DNA of 33,991 nt from Verrucomicrobiales bacterium (GTDB lineage Bacteria; Verrucomicrobiota; Verrucomicrobiia; Limisphaerales; JAQGOY01). The position numbers and the translations under genes were made by a program. This document shows, piece by piece, positions 25,484 to 33,242 of this stretch. The notes beneath the pieces are model-generated. The model saw only the letters and a list, made by a program, of their open reading frames with translations, was not told the origin of the DNA and searched no databases. Location of the stretch: assembly GCA_028293375.1 (NCBI GenBank), contig JAQGOY010000224.1, forward strand, positions 1 to 33,991, read 5' to 3'. The first letter of the stretch is position 1. Every line of letters begins with the position of its first letter.

Positions 25484-26041
25484 ATGCTCGTGTTGGAAGA
25501 AACTGAATTACTACCTCTCATTGGCGCCAGGGCAGGGGATCCTGAAGCCTGGCGCACGTTGTTTGAACGGTTCCGCCTACCGCTTTTCTCCTACCTGACT
25601 CAGTTGACTGGTGACCAGGAAGCATCTCTTGATCTCATCCAGGAAACTTTTTTAAGCGCCACACGCTTCATTACCACTCTTCGTTCAGACGACAAATTTG
25701 CTGGTTGGTTATTCGGTATAGCCAGGCAAAAAGTGATACAAACCTGGCGAAAAAAGCGTCTGCCCATGATTTCTCTCGACGAAACAACGCAGGACGAATC
25801 CCTTTTCGAAAGCTCCACTCCTTCTCCATCAGAATTTCTGATCCTTGAAGAAAATGAAAACAACTTTTGGGATGCGCTGAACGGGCTCTCGGTAGTCCAC
25901 AAAGAAGTCATCGTGCTTTTTTTTCTTGAGGAATTCTCATTGGAGGAAATCGCCGAAATCACGGGGACAAGCGTGGGAACGACAAAATCACGGCTTTTCT
26001 ATGCCAGGAAAAATTTCAAGGAATTTTATGAAAAACACTGA
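25484..26041 (+). CDS. ECF-type RNA polymerase sigma factor
   Basis: A 185-residue group IV sigma-70 protein. Region 2 is at about 27-92 (FERFRLPLFSYLTQLTGDQ, then SLDLIQETFLSATRFI, KFAGWLFGIARQKVIQTWR). Region 4 is at about 130-182 (LSVVHKEVIVLFFLEEFSLEE, then IAEITGTSVGTTKSRLFYAR), with a typical helix-turn-helix. There is no extension or membrane segment, in contrast to the fused sigma factor elsewhere in the window. The following gene overlaps it by 14 bp and encodes a single-span protein, the usual layout of a sigma factor with its membrane anti-sigma factor. No recognisable ECF promoter was found upstream. Confidence 0.93.
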   Translation: MLVLEETELLPLIGARAGDPEAWRTLFERFRLPLFSYLTQLTGDQEASLDLIQETFLSATRFITTLRSDDKFAGWLFGIARQKVIQTWRKKRLPMISLDETTQDESLFESSTPSPSEFLILEENENNFWDALNGLSVVHKEVIVLFFLEEFSLEEIAEITGTSVGTTKSRLFYARKNFKEFYEKH

Positions 26042-26435
26042 TCGGCGAACCCCGCGCGAACTATTGCTCAATGCGGCCAGCCGGAACTCAGCCAGAATGG
26101 ACCGCCTTCGTGATCGAATCTGGGACAATGCAGATGAACAAACCACAATCAAACCAGAGTGGCGGTTCATTCGAATTCGAGAATTCTTCTCTGCTCATCC
26201 CATCATCTACTCAGGCCTCGCAGCGTCGTGGTTGGCTATTGCGTTTCTTCAGATCGAGAGCGACAACGAAACTGTCAGGCCAAAAGACGGACAGGCAGCC
26301 TGGGCTCTTTTTCGGGCCATACCTGAGTCTGACCTGAATGCGCTTGCAGATTTTGCAACCCTCGAGCCCGAGTTGCCCCAAAAGGCAGTTCGTTCCCCCC
26401 ATTCCAAACTGCGAATCAACATTGTCACCGTCTAA
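26028..26435 (+). CDS. small single-span membrane protein, candidate anti-sigma factor
   Basis: A 135-residue protein with a charged N-terminal part of about 55 residues (RRTPRELLLNAASRN, then RLRDRIWDN), one hydrophobic segment (about 57-75, AHPIIYSGLAASWLAIAFL) and a short C-terminal tail. No zinc-binding anti-sigma motif (HxxxCxxC) is present, so it is not a ZAS-type protein; the anti-sigma role is inferred only from topology and position. The ATG lies inside the end of the sigma gene (14-bp overlap), suggesting translational coupling. The next gene begins 1 bp after its stop. Confidence 0.65.
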   Translation: MKNTDRRTPRELLLNAASRNSARMDRLRDRIWDNADEQTTIKPEWRFIRIREFFSAHPIIYSGLAASWLAIAFLQIESDNETVRPKDGQAAWALFRAIPESDLNALADFATLEPELPQKAVRSPHSKLRINIVTV

Positions 26436-26436
26436 T

Positions 26437-28044
26437 ATGGAATCTCCTAATTTTCAAAATGGCAAAGAGAGTCTCGGAATTGTTATTCTGAAACGCGGTT
26501 TTCTGGCGCTGGTTTGCCTGATTACCTTATTGATATTATGTGTCTCTTTTGAGAACTGGAGAGGTTCCCGGTCCTGGAAAAAATATCGCGCCCAGGCGGA
26601 ATCAAAAGGCGCTATTTTTGAAATGGCTGCTCTCACTCCACCTCCCATACCGCCAGAGGAGAATTTTGCGGAAATACCGCTTTTGCAGGGCCTATTTAAA
26701 TACCGCAATACAGGAAAAGGGATTAAGTGGGACGACACGAATACGCTTCAGAGCCTCCGGGCCGTTTCACTCAGCGCCGGAAAAGCCAATTTCAATCCCT
26801 CCTTGGGCGACTGGCGAAAAGGGGTCAAAACTGACATTGCCAAACTGAAAGGGTATTATGTCGATAAGACTCCGGCCGATTTCACGGCAAATCGCGATTG
26901 GAAAAAAATTTCCACGAACCTCCCGCCACAGGAGTTTCTTAGCCAGTTCATCCAGCTTTTCGAAGCGGAACTTGATCAAATCACCGTAGGCTTAAAACGC
27001 CCCCATGCCAGGTTTGCGATTCATTATGGCGACGAACGTCCATTTGCGATTTTGCTTCCTCATCTTTCCATCGTGAAAAACTTCGGTCAGATTTTCGAGC
27101 TTCGTGCCATCTTGCGCCTCCACGAAGGCAAACATCAGGCCGCCTCGGAGGATGTGAGGGCGATAGTGGGCTTGTCAGAAACTCTGAAAGATGAGCATCT
27201 CATCGTCGATCAGCTCGTACGAATGTCGATTCTGAACTTGGCTTTGCAGGTTGTTTGGGAAGGGATTGAATTGGGTTCCTGGAATTCCCAGGAATTAGCA
27301 GAATTAGATATATTGCTTAGCCACGTCATCCTAATGCCGGCAATGGTTGAGTCACTAAAAATGGAAAGAGCGGCCGGAACCACAACCATTCTGCAGCTTA
27401 TTTCAAGACCGTCCGACGCCGACCAACTTGGTTCAGACGGGGACTCTTCTGCGTGGGAAGCCATGTCCAGGCTCTTTTTTGTCCTCAAGGGATGGGGCAG
27501 ACTTGAAGCGGTGAATTATAGCCGTATGTTTGACGATTCCATTTTTCCTCCATTGACCAACAATGTCTACTTTATCGACCCGAAGTTGGTGGACAGAAAG
27601 GGGAACGAAGTGACCAGCTTGATTCATGGTGGTGCCCGCTCCATCTTTTCGCACACCCGACTCGCGTCGTTGTTGTTACCTGCTATAAGCAAAGCTTTGA
27701 GCCGAACCGCCGAAACCCAGGCTGACTTGAACTGCGCGCGTTTGTCCCTGGCAATTGAAAAGATGCGCCAAGCCGAAAAGAAACTTCCTGAAAATCTTCA
27801 GGACCTAATTCCGAAATATTTTTCGCAGCTTCCTGTGGATCCAGTCCTCGGAGGGTCTCTTCATTATGTAAGGCACTCGGAAATCAGTTATTCCATTTAC
27901 TCCGTCGGCTGGGATGGTGTTGATAACGGCGGTAAAATGGCGAAGAAATCCGATTCCGATTCAGCGACGAAAGAGACTGATTGGGTTTGGAGAACTGGGA
28001 GTTCAGGAGAAAAAGAGTCCGGGGAGACAAACCTGAAACCTTAA
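26437..28044 (+). CDS. membrane-anchored protein of unknown function with pseudopilin-like C-terminal motif
   Basis: A 535-residue protein with one N-terminal membrane anchor (about 18-38, ILKRGFLALVCLITLLILCV) and a large extracytoplasmic part. I recognise no enzymatic motif. The last 100 residues (ETQADLNCARLSLAIEKMRQ, PENLQDLIPKYFSQLPVDP, then YSIYSVGWDGVDNGG) resemble the C-terminal module of GspG-type major pseudopilins and many planctomycete/verrucomicrobial proteins, where the D-P-rich segment binds calcium. It follows the candidate anti-sigma gene by 1 bp and is the third gene of this ECF operon. It might be a sensor or target protein. Its stop overlaps the stop of the convergent kelch gene (shared TTAA). 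Confidence 0.7.
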   Translation: MESPNFQNGKESLGIVILKRGFLALVCLITLLILCVSFENWRGSRSWKKYRAQAESKGAIFEMAALTPPPIPPEENFAEIPLLQGLFKYRNTGKGIKWDDTNTLQSLRAVSLSAGKANFNPSLGDWRKGVKTDIAKLKGYYVDKTPADFTANRDWKKISTNLPPQEFLSQFIQLFEAELDQITVGLKRPHARFAIHYGDERPFAILLPHLSIVKNFGQIFELRAILRLHEGKHQAASEDVRAIVGLSETLKDEHLIVDQLVRMSILNLALQVVWEGIELGSWNSQELAELDILLSHVILMPAMVESLKMERAAGTTTILQLISRPSDADQLGSDGDSSAWEAMSRLFFVLKGWGRLEAVNYSRMFDDSIFPPLTNNVYFIDPKLVDRKGNEVTSLIHGGARSIFSHTRLASLLLPAISKALSRTAETQADLNCARLSLAIEKMRQAEKKLPENLQDLIPKYFSQLPVDPVLGGSLHYVRHSEISYSIYSVGWDGVDNGGKMAKKSDSDSATKETDWVWRTGSSGEKESGETNLKP

Positions 28045-30725
28045 GGTTTCAAATATAAATACATGGTTCGCGGTGGTATATAACTATAAAGATCGCCAAG
28101 ACAACTGTCGGCTCCCTGACCTCCGAAGACCAGCATCTCATTTCCGTCCCAAACAGCCCCGTGTGACCAACGCGGACTGGGAGCGCCGATGATTTGTGCA
28201 AACGCCCAGCTGTTCACTGAGGGGTTATATCGGGCTCCATCGTTTAAAAGATTCCCGTTAAACCCTCCCCAGATGATCATTTCGCTGCCTGTCCAGACGC
28301 TGGTGTGCGATGCTCTCGCCGAGGGGACACCAGTGCTCGCAAATTCCGCCCAGCCGTTGGTTCCCGGGCGATAGCGACCTCCATCACTAAAATATCCTGT
28401 GTTACCGTTGTAACCGCCCCAAATGATCATTTCATTTCCAGTCCAGACAGCAGTATGAGACTGGCGAGACTGAGGGCTGCCAGTAGTTTGCACGCCTAGC
28501 CACTGATTAGACTCGGGGTTATATCGGCTCCCATTCCCAAACCAGCTAATTCCATTTCCTCCTCCCCAGATGATCATTTCGCTGCCCGTCCAAACTGCCG
28601 AATGAAATTGACGGGGAACTGGGGCTCCCGCCAGCTCAAGTGATGCCCACCGGTTAAAACCGGGGTTATACCGTCCTCCATCGTTTACGCATCCCACCGT
28701 ATTGGAGCCACCCCAGATAACCATTTCGTTTCCAGTCCAGACTGCAGTGTGGTTGCATCTCGCCAATGGTGCAAACAACCCAGTCACAGGAAACCAGGCG
28801 TTCAAGATAGGATTATAACGAGACCCGTCATCGAGGACTGTTCCATGTCCAAACCCTCCCCAAACGATCATTTCATTCCCAGTCCAAATCGCTGTATGAA
28901 ATTGGCGGGCCGAGGGGGAGCCCACTTGCGAAATCTCGCTCCAATTGTTCGCGGCAGGATTATACCGGCCGCCATCATTCAAATAATTTGTTCCATTGAT
29001 CCCTCCCCAGACAATTAATTCGCTGCCCGTCCAAACTGCTGAGTGGGAGCGCCTCGGACTGGACGCCGCGGTTTTCAGGATGGAGGCCCAACTGTTCGCA
29101 GCTGGATTGTATTTTCCTCCATCGCTGAAGGACGTCGGCCCATTAAATCCCCCCCAGACAATCATTTCGTTGCCGGTCCATATCGCGGTGTGAGCGCTAC
29201 GCGGACTTGGAGCCGTCACGGTTTGATTTGTTATCCAATTGTTGGACGCCGGGCTATATCGTCCCGCATCATTAAAATAGGAGTAACCGTTAAAACCTCC
29301 CCAAACGATCATCTCGCTGCCTGTCCAGATGGCAGTGTGAGAAAACCGGGCGTTTGCTGCTGCATTAGTTTGTGTGACTGTCCAATTATTTGCAGCGGGA
29401 TTGTACTTCCCGCCATCCTTAAGTGCGTTTCCTCCATTATACCCTCCCCAGACTATCATTTCGTTGCCGCTCCACAGCGCCGTATGGTACTCTCTTATCG
29501 TGGGAGCATTTGTCTGCTGTGTGGGTGTCCAGTAACTCATCGCCGGATTGTATTTCCCACCGTCGTTAAAGAAACCGAGTATGTCGCTGTGCCCCCCCCA
29601 AACGATCATTTCCGCCCCTGTCCAAACCGCCGTGTGACCGTCGCGTGCCGTCGGGGCTCCAGTGGATGCTAATCGAGCCCAATTGTTTGAAGAAGGATTG
29701 TAACGCGCCCCATCATTCAGATTCCCTGTCTCGCTAGAGCCGCCCCAAATAATCATCTCACTTCCCGTCCAGACCGCCGTGTGAGAATTGCGCGAACCAG
29801 GGGCGTCGGTCAACGGGGTGGGAGTCCAATTGTTCCCGGCAGGATTATAGCGTCCGCCATCGTTCAGTGAGGTGTTCCCGTTTGCTCCTCCCCAAACAAT
29901 CATTTCTGTTCCGGTCCAAATGGCTGAATGATTTTTTCTCGGTTTTGGCGCTCCAGAAATTTGGACATCACTCCAACTATTCGCAACAGCATTATATCTG
30001 GCGCCATCGTTCAGAGAGAAATCCCCATTGGCTCCGCCCCAAATAATCATCTCGGTGCCAGTCCAGATCGCCGTGTGTGCGTACCGGGGACCGGGGGCAG
30101 GCCCCGAGGCTCGCGCCTGCCATGATTCCAATGCCAGTTCGCTTTTTCCTATTTTTACGTATCCGGCTGAAGAAAGATTGGTCGATTGTGCATCGGCAGA
30201 GAGAACAATTCCACCACTCGCCACTCCCAGTTGTCCGCTCGCCTGTAGATTCGCCAATGCAGCTCCATTCGACAGCTCGTTGCTTCCTACCACTCCACCC
30301 GCCACAGAGAATGCCGTGCTCGCAGTAGTTGCGTGTTGGGCTTTTATCGCCTGGACGGCGTAAGGGGTGGAGATGATTGGCTGCCGTGGGCTAAGCAAAG
30401 TGTAAGGGATACTGGACCCGTAAGGTCTTACGCTGATTTCCAACCATCTTGGACTTCCATCATACGCGTTCTGACCAAAATTCAAATTCACTGAAAATAA
30501 CCCATTCGTCACGTCGACAGGAGAAACCGTGATGGAGTTGCCAACGAAATCCCCTCCACTCAGAGCATTGAGCAGTGAAAATTGGAGTTCGTAACGACCG
30601 TTGGCAGGAGCACCTACATCGCTTAATCTGCCTTGATAACTGAAGGCGCTGGTCTGCGCGTATACTGAGAGCGCTCCCATGAATGTGCAGCAAATAACTC
30701 CGAAAAGGAGCAATTTAGTTATCAT
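28041..30725 (-). CDS. secreted kelch-repeat protein (14 repeats)
   Basis: A protein of about 894 residues with a signal peptide (MITKLLLFGVICCTFMGALS, cleavage near VYAQ). The N-terminal 200 residues (FSYQGRLSDVGAPANGRYEL, then NGLFSVNLNFG, ISVRPYGSS) match a beta-rich domain seen at the start of many verrucomicrobial/planctomycete surface proteins. Then 14 units of about 49 residues carry the motif HTAxWTGxEMIxWGG followed by DGxRYNPxxNxW, the kelch pattern, and end near the C-terminus. Fourteen blades could form two seven-bladed propellers. The last unit is the most divergent (GAVWDGNEMLVFGG). I prefer the ATG at 30725 because the signal peptide starts there. Likely role: extracellular binding or adhesion; no catalytic motif is seen. 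Confidence 0.9.
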   Translation of the reverse strand: MITKLLLFGVICCTFMGALSVYAQTSAFSYQGRLSDVGAPANGRYELQFSLLNALSGGDFVGNSITVSPVDVTNGLFSVNLNFGQNAYDGSPRWLEISVRPYGSSIPYTLLSPRQPIISTPYAVQAIKAQHATTASTAFSVAGGVVGSNELSNGAALANLQASGQLGVASGGIVLSADAQSTNLSSAGYVKIGKSELALESWQARASGPAPGPRYAHTAIWTGTEMIIWGGANGDFSLNDGARYNAVANSWSDVQISGAPKPRKNHSAIWTGTEMIVWGGANGNTSLNDGGRYNPAGNNWTPTPLTDAPGSRNSHTAVWTGSEMIIWGGSSETGNLNDGARYNPSSNNWARLASTGAPTARDGHTAVWTGAEMIVWGGHSDILGFFNDGGKYNPAMSYWTPTQQTNAPTIREYHTALWSGNEMIVWGGYNGGNALKDGGKYNPAANNWTVTQTNAAANARFSHTAIWTGSEMIVWGGFNGYSYFNDAGRYSPASNNWITNQTVTAPSPRSAHTAIWTGNEMIVWGGFNGPTSFSDGGKYNPAANSWASILKTAASSPRRSHSAVWTGSELIVWGGINGTNYLNDGGRYNPAANNWSEISQVGSPSARQFHTAIWTGNEMIVWGGFGHGTVLDDGSRYNPILNAWFPVTGLFAPLARCNHTAVWTGNEMVIWGGSNTVGCVNDGGRYNPGFNRWASLELAGAPVPRQFHSAVWTGSEMIIWGGGNGISWFGNGSRYNPESNQWLGVQTTGSPQSRQSHTAVWTGNEMIIWGGYNGNTGYFSDGGRYRPGTNGWAEFASTGVPSARASHTSVWTGSEMIIWGGFNGNLLNDGARYNPSVNSWAFAQIIGAPSPRWSHGAVWDGNEMLVFGGQGADSCLGDLYSYIPPRTMYLYLKP
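28062..30128 (-). repeat. tandem ~147-bp kelch-coding repeats (14 copies)
   Basis: Units of about 49 codons share recurring DNA blocks such as the forward-strand GATCATTTC and CCCCAGA/CCCCAAA around the WGG motif and CCATC.TT around the DGG motif. The copies are clearly homologous but not identical, so the array is old or under selection to diverge. It remains a possible site for copy-number change by recombination. Confidence 0.75.
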
Positions 30726-30812
30726 AAATTTCAGGCAACGTGGCAAACCTCCCGAAATGATCGCTTTTTTCTAACGACTTACAGGGAAAAAGCAAGACCG
30801 ACTTGTCACTCG

Positions 30813-30841
30813 ATTCTATATAAGTCATTGTAACCCAACAA
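30813..30841 (-). promoter_or_regulatory. candidate promoter of the kelch gene
   Basis: On the minus strand, TTGTTG (30836-30841) and TAGAAT (30813-30818) are 17 bp apart. The -10 matches the consensus at 5 of 6 positions; the -35 is weak. It lies about 90 bp upstream of the kelch start codon. Confidence 0.35.
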
Positions 30842-31567
30842 GGAAGCGATTTGTTGTCATTCCTTCCAGTGTAAATCCTTTTTACTCAAAATAAAGAGGG
30901 CAAATTCGCATTACGACATCCCCTTCAGTGGTCAGTTTTTCCCGTTTTAACAAATCTTCAAGAGCGATTTACCATTCGTAGTTTTCCTGCCTCTCGTCCT
31001 CAAACCTCGCGATCCTGCCGGAAAAAGGGGAAGTGCGATAACAATTATTCATATGAATAATTTTAAAAATAATTTTCCAAGTCGACAGGCGGCGATCCTC
31101 TTTTCTAATCGAATCTGAAGCGATATACACATCGATGCGACCCAAACGGTAAAATGGCGAACGGTGGTTCCCAGAGGATGTGCCCGCCAAACTGCTTGTC
31201 ATCCCCGTGCGGCACAGGTGCTTTTGACACTCAAAACCTGGAATTTGGAAAACTGGCTTCGGCTTCCAATGTGGAATAAATTCGATTGCTGCGGCGAGTT
31301 CTATGATTGGTCTGCTTTTTGCTCATACGCGGTTGTCGTATCCCGATACCGTTTTAATAAAGGTAAACAAATAGGAAAGAACTTGCATTCAATCACAAAA
31401 TTGATTTTTTTGCCGATATTTCAAACTTTCTTTGAAAAAAGTGAAGATCTGTTGCCTCGTACTCCGGGAAATGTGGCCAGTTTCTTATCCAGGGTGATAA
31501 CTTTCTTACCACTTCATCAGTATCGATTTCTTCATTTCAGAATTCATTTTAACAATCTAGTAACATC
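30842..31567. other. AT-rich intergenic region without a convincing gene
   Basis: The gap between the kelch gene and the small ORF at 31568 is about 820 bp. The part beyond the candidate kelch promoter contains a 20-bp perfect palindrome (31043-31062) and a weak AATCA/TGATT hairpin followed by seven T residues (31391-31411). Open frames here give Cys/Phe-rich translations with no recognisable domain, so I call none. A small RNA or a degraded gene is possible. Confidence 0.5.
31043..31062. repeat. 20-bp perfect AT-rich palindrome
   Basis: AATTATTCATATGAATAATT is identical to its reverse complement, with no spacer. It is flanked by AT-rich DNA (TTTTAAAAATAATTTT follows). This is the form of an operator for a dimeric regulator; it would be a poor RNA hairpin because it has no loop. 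Confidence 0.6.
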
Positions 31568-31780
31568 ATGAAATCAAAACAAACCACTATTCGGATCGCT
31601 AAGACAACCATGAGTGCCGTCGAAGAGAAGTTGTCGAGTGTGAAACAAAAAAGCAAAGTTCCTCTTTCTTTTTCGAGCTACATCATGATTCTCATTCGAG
31701 AAGATCTAAAACGTCACGGACAACTTGAAAATCTGACCCATTTGAGCAACTCGTTTTCAACACATTCCGCCCGGCTCTGA
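31568..31780 (+). CDS. small ribbon-helix-helix-like protein (tentative)
   Basis: A 70-residue ORF. KQTTIRIAKTT could be the DNA-contacting beta-strand of an Arc/MetJ ribbon-helix-helix protein. SAVEEKLSSVKQK and FSSYIMILIREDLKRHG could be the two helices; the second has the SxYIxxLIxxDL-like pattern of such regulators. The C-terminal tail (THLSNSFSTHSARL) is not helical. There is no strong ribosome-binding site (AACATC before the ATG). It is a plausible DNA-binding protein or antitoxin-like regulator, but no toxin gene is next to it. The end of the gene forms one arm of a stem-loop shared with the convergent NtrC-type gene. Confidence 0.45.
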   Translation: MKSKQTTIRIAKTTMSAVEEKLSSVKQKSKVPLSFSSYIMILIREDLKRHGQLENLTHLSNSFSTHSARL

Positions 31781-31802
31781 GGATCTTTGATACGGGCGGA
31801 AT
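31764..31802. terminator. candidate bidirectional stem-loop between the small ORF and the NtrC-type gene
   Basis: ATTCCGCCCG (31764-31773) and CGGGCGGAAT (31793-31802) form a perfect 10-bp GC-rich stem with a 19-nt loop. It spans the stop codon of the small ORF and ends 11 bp from the convergent stop. No U tract follows directly, so it may be a Rho-dependent end or an mRNA-stabilising hairpin. Confidence 0.4.
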
Positions 31803-31813
31803 CGCGAAGTGCT

Positions 31814-33241
31814 TTAGGGTTCTTTTTTTGAACCCATGGCTGGATGAATCCCAAATGCGATCAACTTTTCCCTCAAAGTAAGCCGCGAAATCCCCAGCCA
31901 CCGTGAAACCTTGGCCTGGTTTCCGTTCGCAGCTCTCAGCGCCAGTTCGAAAAGGCGCTTTTCTGCAGAGTCGATAACCAGCCGATAAACCGGGAGAATT
32001 TCTCCGTTTTCAACTTTTTGCAGCAAGTCATTGATCCAACCTTCAAACTGCGCTCCTTCTGCCTCTGCGTAATTCGGTTTCCTCAGCAACTGTTCGATGT
32101 GCTGGACACCGATGGTATAATTCCTGGCAAGGAGTATTGCTTGCCGAACCATGTTTTCCAGTTCTCGAATATTTCCAGGCCAGGGTTGTTTTTGCAATAA
32201 GTGAACTGCATCAGCGTGGATGCTTGTGGCGGTTAGACCCAATTCACGACCATGTTTCCCCAGGAAATACTGAACAAGCGCGGGCACATCTTCGAGATGT
32301 TGCCGGAGGTGGGGCACTTGAATGGTGACCACGTTTAAGCGATAGTAGAGATCTTCACGAAACTCCTTGTTTTTAAAGGCCAATTCCAAATCGCGATGTG
32401 TGGCAGCCAGTACCCTGACATTGACGGGAACAGTCTCCTTCCCTCCCAATCTTTGTATGGTTTTCTCCTGAAGCACTCGAAGCAGTTTTGCTTGCGTGCC
32501 TGCGGACATATCGCCAATTTCGTCTAAAAATATGGTGCCGCCGTTTGCCTGTTCGAACTTCCCTATTCTCCTCACTTCCGCGCCAGTGAATGCTCCCCTT
32601 TCGTACCCAAATAGTTCGCTTTCCAGCAGGGTCTCCGGGATGGCTGCGCAGTTGATCGCTACGAAGGGTTGTTCAGCCCTGTTACTGTGTTGGTATATGG
32701 CCCTGGCGATCAATTCTTTGCCTGTCCCCGTTTCGCCTCTTATTAGCACCGAAACCCCACTGTTGGCAATTCGTCCAATTTCTTTGAATATTTCCTGCAT
32801 GAGCGGACTGCTTCCGATTATCGAATCGTCACTTGGATTCCCCTGGTTTAAGAGCACTGGTTCCGACATCAACCTGCTCACACGAACTGCGTCGCTCACC
32901 AACTGCAACAGTTTCTCCATTTCAAAGGGTTTCAACAGGTAATCATATGCGCCGTGTTTAGTGGCCTCTATTGCCGTTTCCGTTGTCCCGTGAGCGGTCA
33001 TCAGGATGATGGGCAGCTTTGGTTTCAAAGTATGCAGCGTCTTCACCAGTTGCAACCCGTCCATTCCAGGCAATTTGAGGTCGGTGATCACCAGGTCGAA
33101 AGTGTCACTTTCGGCAAGTCGCAATCCTTCATCGCCTCGATGGCAAACCATGACCTCATGCATTTCTCCCTGCAGCACAATTTCCAGCGCTTGCGCAGCT
33201 GCCACATCATCTTCAATTAAGAGGATCTTTATCGAATTCAT
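31814..33241 (-). CDS. NtrC-family sigma-54-dependent response regulator
   Basis: A 475-residue regulator with the classic three-domain layout. The receiver (about 5-120) has Asp11/Asp12, phosphoacceptor Asp54 in VITDLKLPG and Lys104 in LLKPF. The AAA+ domain (about 142-375) has Walker A GETGTGKE at 169-176, the sigma-54 contact loop GAFTGA at 216-221, Walker B GGTIFLDEIGD at 234-244 and LYYRLNV as arginine-finger/sensor region. The C-terminal Fis-type helix-turn-helix is at about 436-465 (AANGNQAKVSRWLGISRLTL). All key residues are intact, so it should activate sigma-54 promoters when phosphorylated. The kinase gene upstream ends 1 bp before the start codon. Targets are not identifiable here; I found no good -24/-12 promoter in the window. 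Confidence 0.96.
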   Translation of the reverse strand: MNSIKILLIEDDVAAAQALEIVLQGEMHEVMVCHRGDEGLRLAESDTFDLVITDLKLPGMDGLQLVKTLHTLKPKLPIILMTAHGTTETAIEATKHGAYDYLLKPFEMEKLLQLVSDAVRVSRLMSEPVLLNQGNPSDDSIIGSSPLMQEIFKEIGRIANSGVSVLIRGETGTGKELIARAIYQHSNRAEQPFVAINCAAIPETLLESELFGYERGAFTGAEVRRIGKFEQANGGTIFLDEIGDMSAGTQAKLLRVLQEKTIQRLGGKETVPVNVRVLAATHRDLELAFKNKEFREDLYYRLNVVTIQVPHLRQHLEDVPALVQYFLGKHGRELGLTATSIHADAVHLLQKQPWPGNIRELENMVRQAILLARNYTIGVQHIEQLLRKPNYAEAEGAQFEGWINDLLQKVENGEILPVYRLVIDSAEKRLFELALRAANGNQAKVSRWLGISRLTLREKLIAFGIHPAMGSKKEP

Positions 33242-33242
33242 T

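Noticed and set aside
29043-29672. 209-codon frame antisense to the kelch array
   Set aside because: It arises from the repeated DNA of the kelch gene; its apparent repeats are just the reverse complement of kelch units.
31391-31411. AATCA/TGATT hairpin followed by T residues as an intrinsic terminator of a small RNA
   Set aside because: The stem is only 5 bp of mostly A-T pairs and no promoter for such an RNA is evident.
31164-31571. 135-codon plus-strand open frame before the small ribbon-helix-helix-like ORF
   Set aside because: The translation is rich in Cys, Phe and Trp with no domain pattern, has no ribosome-binding site, and lies in AT-rich intergenic DNA.
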